A stretch of 64,000 nt of DNA, from contig OX463856.1 of the NCBI GenBank assembly GCA_949825065.1, positions 1,526,702 through 1,590,701 on the forward strand. The letters run 5' to 3'. The position numbers and the translations under genes were made by a program. The notes below the pieces were generated by a model. That model was not told where the DNA came from, ran no database searches, and worked only from the letters and a program-made list of their open reading frames with translations. The DNA is from Odontocerum albicorne. Its lineage: Eukaryota; Arthropoda; Insecta; Trichoptera; Odontoceridae. This document shows, in pieces, positions 1 through 11,300 of this stretch (positions are counted from its first letter, which is position 1; every line of letters begins with the position of its first letter).

Positions 1-18
1 TCATATCGCTACACGCCA

Positions 19-279
19 TTATATATGTCTCGTGACTCTTCCATCATCTGAAAAAATACTACCTAAATAGCAGAATTCTTCAAATTGCTTCAATAGTTCA
101 TTGTTCACCCGTATATCGCCTTTTCTTTTCCTTTCACACTTTTCTATCATCATTACTTTGAACTCAGCAACATTCATTCTCAGATATCTTCGCATCTGCA
201 ATACATCTTCACTATCCGCAAATATTACCATGTCATCAACATACAGTACATCGCATACTTCAGATACATTTAATTTCAT
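19..279 (-). mobile_element. LINE-A reverse transcriptase fragment
   Basis: An 86-residue open stretch contains Y-V-D-D-M, the catalytic aspartate pair of a non-LTR reverse transcriptase. It is followed by the usual downstream segment: L-R-M-N-V, a lysine-rich E-K-C-E-R-K-R-K turn, then F-C-Y-L-G-S-I-F-S-D-D-G. A full LINE ORF2 is roughly 900-1200 residues, so this is a small piece running off the window edge. It is presumably non-functional. The same protein segment recurs near 13955-14110 and 21290-21700. Confidence 0.85.
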
Positions 280-884
280 ATCTTTCTGTTCGTATCTCTC
301 ACACTATTTACTTATTAAACTCTATTATTCATCTTCATTCAACATTTCATCAACATATAACAATCACTTTTTTTATAAAGGTTGGAAATTAGATTTTTTT
401 ACAATAAGTAAATTAAATTTTAATCCACAAATCATAGAACAATTTCCTATAACTTGCTACGTAACGTTTTGAGTAGTTTCACAGCGTTTTCATTTAAATA
501 TAAGTTTTACTGTTTAGAATATTTACACATTTAAATGAAAACGAATTAAATTAATTCATTGTTTGTTTTACCATGATTCACGCTTTACGGTTGACTCTAT
601 ATCGTTTAACGAAAAAGCATGAAAAACAATCTACGTCACAGGTAGTCATAACAAATTTTTGTCGAGAAATTTCTGAGTAATAATTTATTGTGTTAAATTC
701 AGCTACTTGCTGATAACGCGTACATAGCTCTAAATTAATTTCGAGAAAAATCAACAAACTGTTTACTTAGTTTTGACATTTGCAATCATACCTGAATAAG
801 TTTGAACTTGGGTAAGTGATGAAAATCTTTAACTTATATTCTTTCAAAGTAATAATATATTAGATAAAAGCAGATAAATAAAAA
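280..884. other. AT-rich, no gene seen
   Basis: AT-rich sequence following the reverse transcriptase fragment. I recognise no coding, RNA or repeat signal in it. Confidence 0.5.
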
Positions 885-1004
885 AAGCTGTAGAAGAAGT
901 TGTATTGATGTGGAAGACGCGAAAGATGTGTACAAGAATGTCACCATCGAAAAAACTTACGTTCTGTTCTTTCTGTCTATCCCAATAGGGAAACGGCGTG
1001 ATGT
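885..1004 (+). mobile_element. LINE-A 3' terminal fragment
   Basis: Matches the end of LINE-A: the V-E-D-A-K-D-V region, then the conserved nucleotide block read elsewhere as L-S-A-Y-P, then GGCGTGATG. It is cut off at 1005 by the (AAAT)n tail of a LINE-B copy on the other strand. Confidence 0.7.
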
Positions 1005-1470
1005 TTTGAATAAATAAATAAATAAATATTAGGTTTATTGACAGCAACATAGTATGTACAAGATCACACCTGAATAACACTTCTAAAACACATAAATTGC
1101 AGACAATACATCAGACACAAAAGCTATCAAAAGGTCTGGGCTCATCTAATAGCATCCCCTCGGCCAAAATACACCCCACCAATATAGGGCGAACCCAGCC
1201 ACGGGGGCACCAGATGTTTTTCAGCCCACACCCTTAAACACGTAGAAACAGGAATATATACAAAAAAATAAACACAGAAAATAAATATAGTAGATGACAA
1301 AAAAAGAAAAAAAGAAAAAAATACATTCAAGAGAGAGTACACCAAAAGGTCCGGGCTCATCCCACAAACATTCCTACGGCCGAGATACACCCCACCAATG
1401 TAGGGCGAGCCCGACCGCAAGGGCATCAGGGGGCTTCCATCCCACACCCCCGCATATCTAGATTAAAGAA
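1005..1470 (-). mobile_element. LINE-B 3' end, copy 1
   Basis: Begins on the + strand with an (AAAT)n tail, so the element reads on the - strand. It contains two degenerate copies of a segment encoding S-P-Y-I-G-G-V-Y-[LF]-G-R-[RG]. Near-identical sequence lies at 29885-30510 (-) and 59060-59470 (+). The three copies plus terminal simple tail identify a LINE-type retrotransposon 3' region. Whether the short ORF was ever translated is unknown. Confidence 0.75.
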
Positions 1471-1539
1471 TAAATATAATAAAAAAGAAAAAAAAAAAAA
1501 CAAAAACGTATGGTACTTGCGTATATATAAGCAAAATAC

Positions 1540-1715
1540 AAAAATCAATTAGGTGAATCAAGATGATATTTTGAAAGAAGGAAAAGTATGCAGTAAGATA
1601 CATAGTAGGAGCTGAATGAGAAGTTGTATGGAAATATGTGTGTTGAGATATGAAAGTTTTGCGCACTGTCCTCTCTGCCTACCCTGGGAGAGAAGCGGCT
1701 TAATGGTATGTATGA
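1540..1715 (+). mobile_element. LINE-A 3' terminal fragment
   Basis: Shows the LINE-A run ending with CCTCTCTGCCTACCC, then GGTATGTATG, the family's terminal (TATG) tail. Upstream A-rich sequence joins the LINE-B copy. Confidence 0.7.
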
Positions 1716-1879
1716 AATACTAAAAAATCGCAGTGTGATCTTCTAAGAAATTACTTTTTTTTAAATAAAATTGTATTCAACCACTAAAAGCTTTGTTTAT
1801 TATTTATTCGTATCATACCTTTAAACATATTGAAAAGCGTGGCCGAGAGACATAATTAATTTAGGTTCCATTAATCGAA

Positions 1880-2045
1880 TCATAACATGTGTTGGCAATA
1901 CTGCTCCGTACGTGAAGAGGCAACAACACTTAGCACACGTTTAGCGAACTCTTATCTATTCCGGGTACCATCGAGAATCGAATACGAAATCTCAGGGTGG
2001 AAGTCGAGCGTTTTGCTAACTAGACCATGGAGTTCTTCATTATTA
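1880..2045 (+). repeat. dispersed repeat, related to 57590-57680, with SINE-1-like piece
   Basis: The stretch with GAGGCAACAACACTTAG and the following ACTCTTATCTATTCCGG is recognisably similar to the complement of 57580-57640. The end (about 1985-2040) resembles the tRNA-like head of SINE-1 on the - strand: GCTAACTAGACCATGGAG parallels the A-box side of other copies. Family unknown. Confidence 0.4.
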
Positions 2046-2224
2046 ATACGATTAAACTATTGTGTAAAAATTTAAAGATAAGTTCACTCGTATACTTTTT
2101 AATTCTCGACATGATAAAGAATTAATTTTTAATTTTTAAAATCAACATCAAGTACGTCATAAAATACACATGACAACATATTTTGGTCTAGTTTCTTTAT
2201 TCATTCATTAATTCTTTTATACGA

Positions 2225-2420
2225 TGCATACTCCAATATACATTCATCCTGTAGGGGTAGGCAAAGAGGACAAAACGCTAAACTTTCAAATTACGACATA
2301 CGAGTACTTTCACCGCACCGACATCGCCTCATACAGTTTCATCCGTTTCTCTTACCTCGCACCTTTCCTTCTATAAAAAATTCATTTACTTGTTCCAACC
2401 ATATTTTTTTCTCTAAACCA
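2225..2420 (-). mobile_element. LINE-A 3' terminal fragment
   Basis: Contains GGGGTAGGCAAAGAGGACA, the reverse complement of the LINE-A terminal block, followed upstream by the degenerate region ending near the family's D-Q-V-N-D-I-L segment. The 29-bp array starts directly beyond it. Confidence 0.7.
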
Positions 2421-2442
2421 TCTTTCCGAAAGGTTGAAACCC

Positions 2443-3128
2443 GTCAGATTGTACTGTACGGTAATAATCCTGTCAGATTGTACTGACGGTAATAATCCCG
2501 TCAGATCGTACTGTATGGTAATAATCGCGTCAGATCGTACTGTATGGTAATAATCCCGTCAAATTGTACTGTATGGTAATAGTCCCGTCAGATTGTACTG
2601 TATGGTAATAATCCCGACAAATTGTACTGTATGGTAATAGTCACGTCAAACTGTACTGTATGGTAATAATCTCGTCAGATTGTACTGTATGGTAATAGTC
2701 TCTTCAGATTGTATTGTATGGTAATAATCCCGTCAGATTGTACTGTATGGTAATAATCCCGTCAAATTGTACTGTATGGTAATAGCCCCGTCAGATTGTA
2801 CTGTATGGTAATAGTCCCGTCAGATTGTACTGTATGGTAATAGTCCCGTCAGATTGTACTGTATGGTAATAGTCCCGTCAGATTGTACTGTATGGTAATA
2901 GTCCCTGTAAGTTGTACTGTATGGTAATAGCCCCGTCAGATTGTACTGTATGTTAATAATCCCGTCACATTTTACTGTATGGTAATAGTCCCGTCAGATT
3001 GTACTGTATGGTAAAAGCCCCGTCAGATTGTACTGTATGGTAATAATCCCGTCACATTGCACTGTATGGTTATAATCCCGTCAGATTGTACGAGTACTGT
3101 ATGGTAATAATCCCGTCACATTGCACTG
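2443..3128. repeat. 29-bp tandem array (about 23 copies)
   Basis: The unit starts CCCGTCAGATTG and ends GTATGGTAATAAT, 29 bp. Variants differ at one to three positions (AATAGT for AATAAT; CAAATTG or CACATTG for CAGATTG). The last units are irregular; one carries an inserted ACGAGT. Confidence 0.95.
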
Positions 3129-3410
3129 TAGACAACAGATGTTAAAATTTGTAATATTTCGTAATATAACATACTCGTACATAACATACACATATTTAAT
3201 TTAAATATACATATTAATATTAAATGGTTTTAAACATTGACTTTGTTATTATTACTACTGCTTTTTGTATCTCCTGCACATGTTAGTTTAAGATGAAGTT
3301 TAGTGTATTTGTCAATAATTCTAAGTACTTGTCATATGTACTTGTACATAAAATTGTATTTGTATATAAAAAAACTGTTGTGTCATAAATTAAATAAATA
3401 AATAAATCCT
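3129..3410 (+). mobile_element. possible LINE 3' untranslated end
   Basis: AT-rich, non-coding sequence ending in AAATTAAATAAATAAATAAAT at about 3388-3408, the kind of tail seen on the LINEs of this window. No coding part was recognised, so the class is inferred from the tail alone. Confidence 0.35.
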
Positions 3411-3987
3411 ACCCTAAAAAAAATAATGATTTGGTAATAGTGTCATAGTCTGGTAATAGTGTCATAGTCTGGTGGCTCCTAGACTGGTACTCGTAACAAT
3501 ACTCGTACGCGTCCAACATGTGTGTGCCAGTTATCTTTTCACGTGTAGTAGTGTAACCAGTCGGAGAAGCCTGGTACAGGGTGCAAGGGATGGGAAAATG
3601 TTTTTGGAATAGGCTAAGACCCCTCCGGCTGTGTACAGCCTGGGTGGGATAATGATGGTAGTTTTTACTTAAAATTTAATTCTTTCATAATTTAACTGGC
3701 ATATCTCTTTTTTCATAACTCGGAATCAGAAAATCAGAGCGACCAGAAATCTTGAACATGATTTCAATAATAAAATTATTATCTGACTTAGTTTTTTTAA
3801 ATATCATTAACAGCAGTGTGGAAATATATCGTAGTGATACAGTAAACAGATTGTTCATACAAATATAACTGATATTAGTTCCAGGTACCATAAAACCTTG
3901 CATTCTTATCAGTTTATCTACGTGACATGTGTATCTATCTACCTCGAGTCCATATTTATCCAGAACCTTGTTGCTAACGTTCAACAA
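3411..3987. other. no gene seen
   Basis: Short duplication at 3425-3470 (GGTAATAGTGTCATAGTCT twice). Otherwise unexplained sequence up to the promoter of the MBF2-type gene. Confidence 0.4.
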
Positions 3988-4023
3988 TATATAAAAGAGT
4001 TTCTCATTCTAGAAGAGTTAGTT
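3988..4023 (+). promoter_or_regulatory. TATA box and initiator of the MBF2-type gene
   Basis: TATAAAAG lies at 3990-3997. TTAGTT at 4018-4023 is one mismatch from the arthropod initiator TCAGTT. Its A (4020) lies 30 bases after the first T of the TATA box, the normal core-promoter spacing. The coding start at 4441 would then have a 5' leader of about 420 bases, or a leader with an unseen intron. Confidence 0.55.
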
Positions 4024-4140
4024 GTATCTACCAAGAGTTAGTTGTGTCTACCAAGAGTTAGCTGTGTCTAGAAGAGTTAGTTGTGTCTATCAAGAGTTTG
4101 CTGTTTCTAGAAAAGTTAGTTGTGTCTTCAAGACCAAGAG
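4012..4140 (+). repeat. short tandem repeats in the 5' leader
   Basis: Five or six degenerate copies of about 23-25 bp built on AAGAGTTAGTTGTGTCTA. Each copy repeats the initiator-like GAGTTAGTTG. Confidence 0.8.
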
Positions 4141-4440
4141 TAAGAGTTTCATCAAATTTCACCTGAACTAGAAACTATCGAAGGGAATTTTTTTTAATTC
4201 TCCTCTACGACAGGAACAATTTAAAAAAGAAACGCAAAGAAGAAATAATTATCGTCCAGGACATACAACATTCAAGAAGTAATTCACAGCAGCTGTCTTA
4301 GACTGAAAATAATCAAAATATTTTTTTCTTGAACTTCAAGACGAACTCCAAAGGAGAATTGTTTACAGTTGAAAGACAAAAAATACGTTATAAGTACAAT
4401 ACTTTATGAAGTTGTCACAATAGTAAATCTTGAAGAAATT

Positions 4441-4875
4441 ATGGAGTCGTTTAAAGTTCTAGTATTTATAGTCTTCGCTATGCTAGTATCATGCCAATTG
4501 CCTACTGTTAAATCTACTACTTTTTTCTATCCGCCTGAAGTGAACGGTCCAAGTTTCAATTTGACTTCTAATAACCAATTCAGCCATAACTACATTCTTG
4601 GAAATGTCTACCCTGGAGACAGACTGTTGTTTGGAAAAGTTGTGAAGAAGTCATCGTCTTTCTGGAGGGTTGTGACAGAGGATGTCAAGTTTCCGAACAA
4701 GACTGTTAATTATTTCCATATCACTTCCATCAGAGCCCTGGACCAGGTTCCCAATGGGAATGGAGGATATGTTTCGATATTGAAAGGAGGGATTGGATTC
4801 AAGAATGTGACTCTGCATCTCAAGTCTCAAAGAGGGTGGGGTTTTGATTTTATTATTGAAATTTGGGGACGTTGA
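4441..4875 (+). CDS. MBF2-family secreted protein (144 aa)
   Basis: A small secreted protein. Residues 1 to about 25 form a signal peptide: M-E-S-F-K, then a hydrophobic core V-L-V-F-I-V-F-A-M-L-V-S. The rest fits the insect MBF2 / salivary secreted peptide family: G-D-R-L-L-F-G, then I-T-S-I-R-A-L-D-Q, G-N-G-G-Y, G-G-I-G-F-K-N-V-T and a final S-Q-R-G-W-G-F-D-F-I-I-E-I-W-G. Three possible N-glycosylation sites (N-L-T, N-K-T, N-V-T) agree with secretion. An in-frame ATG at 4369 exists, but starting there would bury the signal peptide, so 4441 is chosen. Length matches the family. Family members are named after a transcription co-activator, but most are secreted and of unclear role, so no biochemical function is assigned. 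No intron or break is seen. Confidence 0.85.
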   Translation: MESFKVLVFIVFAMLVSCQLPTVKSTTFFYPPEVNGPSFNLTSNNQFSHNYILGNVYPGDRLLFGKVVKKSSSFWRVVTEDVKFPNKTVNYFHITSIRALDQVPNGNGGYVSILKGGIGFKNVTLHLKSQRGWGFDFIIEIWGR

Positions 4876-4920
4876 GAAAAAAATTGTTAATGGAACGTGT
4901 ATTTCAAATATTTATATTAG

Positions 4921-5345
4921 GTGTTAACATAAGTTGTGCCCGTTTCTTTACAATTTAAAAATGAGCACCAAAAGTAAAACAAAATGGTAAATGTTATACG
5001 TCATTCGAAAGAAAATTTTCTGCTCTACAAGACATTGTGTTTGCTTTTACGTTACATATATTATTTTATTTGATTACAAGCCTTCAAAATGGAATTTCGC
5101 AGCTTTATTCCCTCAATTGAACGGGAACAGAAGAAGGTATCGAAAATGCTCACTTTCGTCTACTTGACATTTCATTTTGAAGGCTTGTAATCAAATAAAA
5201 TAATACTTTTAACGTAAAATCAAATACAACATCTTGTAGAGCAGAAAATTTTCTTTTGAATGACGTATAACCTTTACCATTTTGGTTTACTTTTGGTGCT
5301 CATTTTTAAATTGAAAAAAAAAACGGATACAACTTATGTTAACAC
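4921..5345. mobile_element. foldback element, about 173-bp inverted arms
   Basis: GTGTTAACATAAGTTGT at 4921 returns inverted as ACAACTTATGTTAACAC ending at 5345. The arms (4921-5093 and 5173-5345) are highly similar, around an 80-bp spacer. No ORF. It starts 45 bases after the MBF2-type stop, so it may form part of that transcript's 3' end; AAATAAAA in the right arm could serve as a polyadenylation signal. Confidence 0.9.
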
Positions 5346-5504
5346 TCAATATATTTTTCGTCTGTAGTAGTTTTGACTATTACACATTGGCTATAGATAG
5401 CAAATAATTATTTATTTTGTTTTCATAAATAAGTGTCATTTGATTTGGTTCATGAAAATTTTCTCATTATTTCAATCAAGTATTCTTTTTTATTTCTATT
5501 TTGA

Positions 5505-5900
5505 CTGCACGCATAAACTTAAATCAATGCGTGCACTGAAGAATGCACGGGGGTGAGAATGCATGGGGGTGAGAATGAATGACAGAATACCGAATGAAGT
5601 GATTAAGGATGTATTTGAACTTAGGACTGAAGTGTTGAGTAATATGAACAAGTGAGATGATTTGGGCATGTGGAACGAATGCATTAAGAAATACTAATAA
5701 AACAAATGTATAGTGCAAATGTAAGTGGAAGGTATGATTGGAACTTATTCCAATCATACAAGGAAAGTATGACACTTATTCCAATCATACAAGGAAAGTA
5801 TGACACTTATTCCATTCATACAAGGAAAGTATGACACTTATTCCATTCATACAAGGAAAGTATGACTGGAATTAGTGAATTATATTTTGAAAGGAGGGAA
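5505..5900 (+). mobile_element. LINE-A C-terminal fragment
   Basis: Reads approximately as D-R-I-P-N-E-V-I-K-D-V-F-E-L, V-L-S-N-M-N-K, then the G-M-W-N-E-C-I-K-K block, matching the post-RT region of other LINE-A copies (21880-22080, 24290-24470). Stops and frame changes show decay. A short tandem array interrupts it. Confidence 0.75.
5746..5878. repeat. 31-bp tandem array (about 4 copies)
   Basis: The unit begins CTTATTCCAATCATACAAGG. It is an expansion of the LINE-A segment that elsewhere reads AAGAAAGTATGATTGGATCAA, so it arose inside the LINE fragment. Confidence 0.9.
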
Positions 5901-6300
5901 TTCATGATATTATATGTAATGTATGTATATTTTATTGCTGAGAGTTTTCAAACCTCACGAGTTGCTGCAGCTCGGATTTCTCCGGTTTAAGTCAACTATC
6001 TCAGAACAGACAATAAGCCTAGTGAAACTGCTGATGTAAAGTTTGTATAACGTAGAATTATGTAATAATTTTAAAAATAAACGAATGACATCAGTAAATA
6101 TTGTTTGTATTATGACACTTCCAAAAGTACCACATTCAAAGTTGCAGAAGTTAAGTATTGCTTAAAATAAGTATTTTAATATTACTTGTATTTATTATTG
6201 ATCACATTTTGTATAATTAAAATAAAACTTATGAAATATTTTTTTTCTTATGTATCCTAAAATATTTGTGTTTATATAATCATATGTACTGTGTAACATT
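5901..6300. other. AT-rich, no gene seen
   Basis: Includes a stretch at 5945-6030 with weak similarity to 13330-13420 (both contain CTATCTCAGA followed by A-TAAGC). No coding signal. Confidence 0.4.
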
Positions 6301-6309
6301 TATAATTAT

Positions 6310-6625
6310 TCATTATTTATATTGCATTGATTTAGACATGTGGAACGAATGAAGGAAAAAATTACTTACAAAACAAATATACAGTGCAAATGTAAGTGGA
6401 AAGCATGTGACAGTAAGCTTAAGAAAAGTATGCTTGAAACAAGTGGATGGTATTTTGAAAGAAGGGAACGAAGAAAGTAAGAGAAATTGTAGAACTTGCA
6501 CGAGAAGGTACCATATATATGTATGTGCAGGAGGTTAAAGATGTGTGTCGTGATATGAAACTCTGGTGCTCTGTCCTCTCTGCCTACCCCGGCAGGGACA
6601 TGGCGTGATGGTATGTATGTATTAA
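6310..6625 (+). mobile_element. LINE-A 3' end
   Basis: Covers the W-N-E region, the K-G-N-E-E-S-K segment and the terminal S-V-L-S-A-Y-P-G-R block with GGCGTGATGGTATGTATG. The best preserved short 3' copy in this part of the window. Confidence 0.8.
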
Positions 6626-7100
6626 TATTATTTTCGTAAAACATTTTTATTTTTCAAATATTATTTGAGAACTGTCATTTCATTTATTTTTCAAATATTA
6701 TTTGACAACTTCATAGTCACTTCGTAGTATAGTTAAAATATCAAGTAAGAATGGAAAATAATGTATTTATCAAGAACATATTGACTGTTGAGCAGAAAAA
6801 TATGAATATTAAAACGAAAAAAAAACAGTATATCATATATTGAGAGAGAATGCTTGGATTTTCTTACATTTAAAATATAAACACTCATTTATTAGATTCA
6901 CACATCATTCACATAAATTTTATACTGTTGCTATCTAAATAAATGAATTTGGTTGTTAGTAGTTAATATAGAGTTTTCTGCCAGTAAGGTATATACTCTG
7001 TTCTGAGTTTTGTTTAATTCAAATTCAACATTACTAAATGTTTCCAGTTTCATTTCGGAAACGGATTTAACTTACCATTTTGTCAAAAACAATCTTAAAT
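6626..7100. other. AT-rich, no gene seen
   Basis: Near-duplicate TTTTTCAAATATTATTTGA occurs at 6650-6670 and 6687-6706. Otherwise nothing recognised. Confidence 0.4.
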
Positions 7101-7112
7101 GTAAGTTTTTGA

Positions 7113-7520
7113 TCATTTCTTCTTCTTCTCAGTGCTATGTTTTGTCCCCCCAACGTTGAATATCACCTGAAAGTAGGTATCTTTGTCCCCGGCAGCCCAA
7201 AAAAGATCCCCAACGCTCCTTATACCAGTCCAATCACGTGTATTGAGAAGCCAGGAGATTTGTCTCCTGCTAATACCTCTTCGACTCTCTATTTTGCCTT
7301 GGATGATCAGGTGCAGTAATTTGTACTTTGATTCTCTAAGAACATGACTTAAATAGGACACCTTTCGAATTTTAATATTAGTCAGCAACTCTCTATTAAC
7401 TTTGGCTCTTTGAAGAATCCTTGTGTTGCTGACCATATCCGTCCAGGTTATCCGTAGCATTCACCGGTGCATCCACATTTCAAATGCTTCCAGTCGGTTC
7501 ATACTACCAACTTTGATCAT
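7113..7520 (-). mobile_element. LINE C-terminal fragment (second LINE family)
   Basis: On the - strand the sequence reads L-E-A-F-E-M-W-M-H-R, stop, M-L-R-I-T-W-T-D, then G-K-I-E-S-R-R-G-I-S-R-R-Q-I-S-W-L. This is the C-terminal tail typical of many LINE ORF2 proteins (E-M-W..R-M-L-R-I..W, then G-K..G-R-R-G..R-R..W). The segment at 19422-19628 belongs to the same type. Confidence 0.8.
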
Positions 7521-7524
7521 TTCT

Positions 7525-8352
7525 GGAAGACAAAATTTTAAAGTATCATATACTTATTATTGTGGATCAAAATTATATTACGGTTGTGGAAAGAAATGCA
7601 AATGGCAAAGATAATCATGATGAGTAAGCGAAAAAGTAACTCAATATGAAGCAGAACAACGTCGTGTTGAAAAATGATTTTCTTTTATCATTGACTCATA
7701 ATTGTTTAAAACATTATGTATCAAATAAGCAAACAAATTAGATATAATCTGCTAATGATAATAAAGCCATCTTATAAATATTCACAAATTGGTTGATGCA
7801 AGTCTCACTAATTTACAATGAAATTCCATACAATACACCGATGACTTTCTTGTAACGTGTTTGTTCTAGAAGTTCGAAGTTTCGCGTAACCTCTCGTATC
7901 CCGATTACGAGTATAAAGAATATTGTCTGATAGCAAAAAATATCGTTGAAAACTTTTTAGTTAATTTTTACAGTAAAGCTTTTTCTTTAAATATTTTTTG
8001 AGAGTTAATATATTTATCTATCCGCATTGACAAGTTCATCGCTCATTTTTAGTTCTAGGGTTAAAATATGCTCTGTTCTGGGATATTCAAATCAATAGGC
8101 ATGCAAACAATATTGTCTTTTCTCCGACAATTTTGTCATCATTAATTTGAATCTTGGATTCGTTTCCCATTTGTTTAAACCCTCATTTTATAATTATGGT
8201 GACTTGGCTGTGGAAAAATTTAAATCATGTCTTAAATGTAATGTGTTTTTGGTAAGTATATGAGATACTCAGGTGGGCTATTAATTTCTCTGAAATTATG
8301 AAGTACGCCAAGGATTGACTCACGTGGTATATACTTGTAATTAGGTCTCTTT
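7525..8352. other. AT-rich, no gene seen
   Basis: No coding or repeat signal recognised between the LINE fragment and the large satellite. Confidence 0.4.
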
Positions 8353-11300
8353 TATGACAGAGGTATTAAATACTCGTACATAATCAACAATATGACAGAG
8401 GTATTAAATACTCGTACATAATTAACAATATGACAGAGGTATTAAATACTCGTACATAATCAACAATATGACAGAGGTATTAAATACTCGTACATAATTA
8501 ACAATATGACAGAGGTATTAAATACTCGTACATAATCAACACTATGACAGAAGTATTAAATACTCATACATAATCAACAATATGATGGAGGTATTAAATA
8601 CTCGTACATAATCAACAATATGACAGAGGTATTAAATACTCGTACATAATTAACAATATGACAGAGGTATTAAATACTCGTACATAATCAACAATATGAC
8701 AGAGGTATTAAATACTCGTACATAATTAACAATATGACAGAGGTATTAAATACTCGTACATAATCAACACTATGACAGAAGTATTAAATACTCATACATA
8801 ATCAACAATATGATGGAGGTATTAAATACTCGTACATAATCAACAATATGACAGAGGTATTAAATACTCGTACATAATTAACAATATGACAGAGGTATTA
8901 AATACTCGTACATAATCAACAATATGACAGAGGTATTAAATACTCGTACATAATTAACAATATGACAGAGGTATTAAATACTCGTACATAATCAACACTA
9001 TGACAGAAGTATTAAATACTCATACATAATCAACAATATGATGGAGGTATTAAATACTCGTACATAATCAACAATATGACAGAGGTATTAAATACTCGTA
9101 CATAATTAACAATATGACAGAGGTATTAAATACTCGTACATAATCAACAATATGACAGAGGTATTAAATACTCGTACATAATTAACAATATGACAGAGGT
9201 ATTAAATACTCGTACATAATCAACACTATGACAGAAGTATTAAATACTCATACATAATCAACAATATGATGGAGGTATTAAATACTCGTACATAATCAAC
9301 AATATGACAGAGGTATTAAATACTCGTACATAATTAACAATATGACAGAGGTATTAAATACTCGTACATAATCAACACTATGACAGAAGTATTAAATACT
9401 CATACATAATCAACAATATGATGGAGGTATTAAATACTCGTACATAATCAACAATATGACAGAGGTATTAAATACTCGTACATAATTAACAATATGACAG
9501 AGGTATTAAATACTCGTACATAATCAACAATATGACAGAGGTATTAAATACTCGTACATAATTAACAATATGACAGAGGTATTAAATACTCGTACATAAT
9601 CAACACTATGACAGAAGTATTAAATACTCATACATAATCAACAATATGATGGAGGTATTAAATACTCGTACATAATCAACAATATGACAGAGGTATTAAA
9701 TACTCGTACATAATTAACAATATGACAGAGGTATTAAATACTCGTACATAATCAACAATATGACAGAGGTATTAAATACTCGTACATAATTAACAATATG
9801 ACAGAGGTATTAAATACTCGTACATAATCAACAATATGACAGAGGTATTAAATACTCGTACATAATTAACAATATGACAGAGGTATTAAATACTCGTACA
9901 TAATCAACACTATGACAGAAGTATTAAATACTCATACATAATCAACAATATGATGGAGGTATTAAATACTCGTACATAATCAACAATATGACAGAGGTAT
10001 TAAATACTCGTACATAATTAACAATATGACAGAGGTATTAAATACTCGTACATAATCAACAATATGACAGAGGTATTAAATACTCGTACATAATTAACAA
10101 TATGACAGAGGTATTAAATACTCGTACATAATCAACACTATGACAGAAGTATTAAATACTCATACATAATCAACAATATGATGGAGGTATTAAATACTCG
10201 TACATAATCAACAATATGACAGAGGTATTAAATACTCGTACATAATTAACAATATGACAGAGGTATTAAATACTCGTACATAATCAACAATATGACAGAG
10301 GTATTAAATACTCGTACATAATTAACAATATGACAGAGGTATTAAATACTCGTACATAATCAACACTATGACAGAAGTATTAAATACTCATACATAATCA
10401 ACAATATGATGGAGGTATTAAATACTCGTACATAATCAACAATATGACAGAGGTATTAAATACTCGTACATAATTAACAATATGACAGAGGTATTAAATA
10501 CTCGTACATAATCAACAATATGACAGAGGTATTAAATTCTCGTACATAATTAACAATATGACAGAGGTATTAAATACTCGTACATAATCAACACTATGAC
10601 AGAAGTATTAAATACTCATACATAATCAACAATATGATGGAGGTATTAAATACTCGTACATAATCAACAATATGACAGAGGTATTAAATACTCGTACATA
10701 ATTAACAATATGACAGAGGTATTAAATACTCGTACATAATCAACACTATGACAGAAGTATTAAATACTCATACATAATCAACAATATGATGGAGGTATTA
10801 AATACTCGTACATAATCAACAATATGACAGAGGTATTAAATACTCGTACATAATTAACAATATGACAGAGGTATTAAATACTCGTACATAATCAACAATA
10901 TGACAGAGGTATTAAATACTCGTACATAATTAACAATATGACAGAGGTATTAAATACTCGTACATAATCAACACTATGACAGAAGTATTAAATACTCATA
11001 CATAATCAACAATATGATGGAGGTATTAAATACTCGTACATAATCAACAATATGACAGAGGTATTAAATACTCGTACATAATTAACAATATGACAGAGGT
11101 ATTAAATACTCGTACATAATCAACAATATGACAGAGGTATTAAATACTCGTACATAATTAACAATATGACAGAGGTATTAAATACTCGTACATAATCAAC
11201 ACTATGACAGAAGTATTAAATACTCATACATAATCAACAATATGATGGAGGTATTAAATACTCGTACATAATCAACAATATGACAGAGGTATTAAATACT

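Noticed and set aside
1142..1447. Host gene encoding Y-I-G-G-V-Y-L-G-R-G proteins.
   Set aside because: Three dispersed copies with LINE-type tails show it to be part of a retrotransposon 3' region.
2443..3128. CRISPR-like or telomeric repeat at the 29-bp array.
   Set aside because: Units are head-to-tail without spacers and do not match TTAGG-type telomere repeats.
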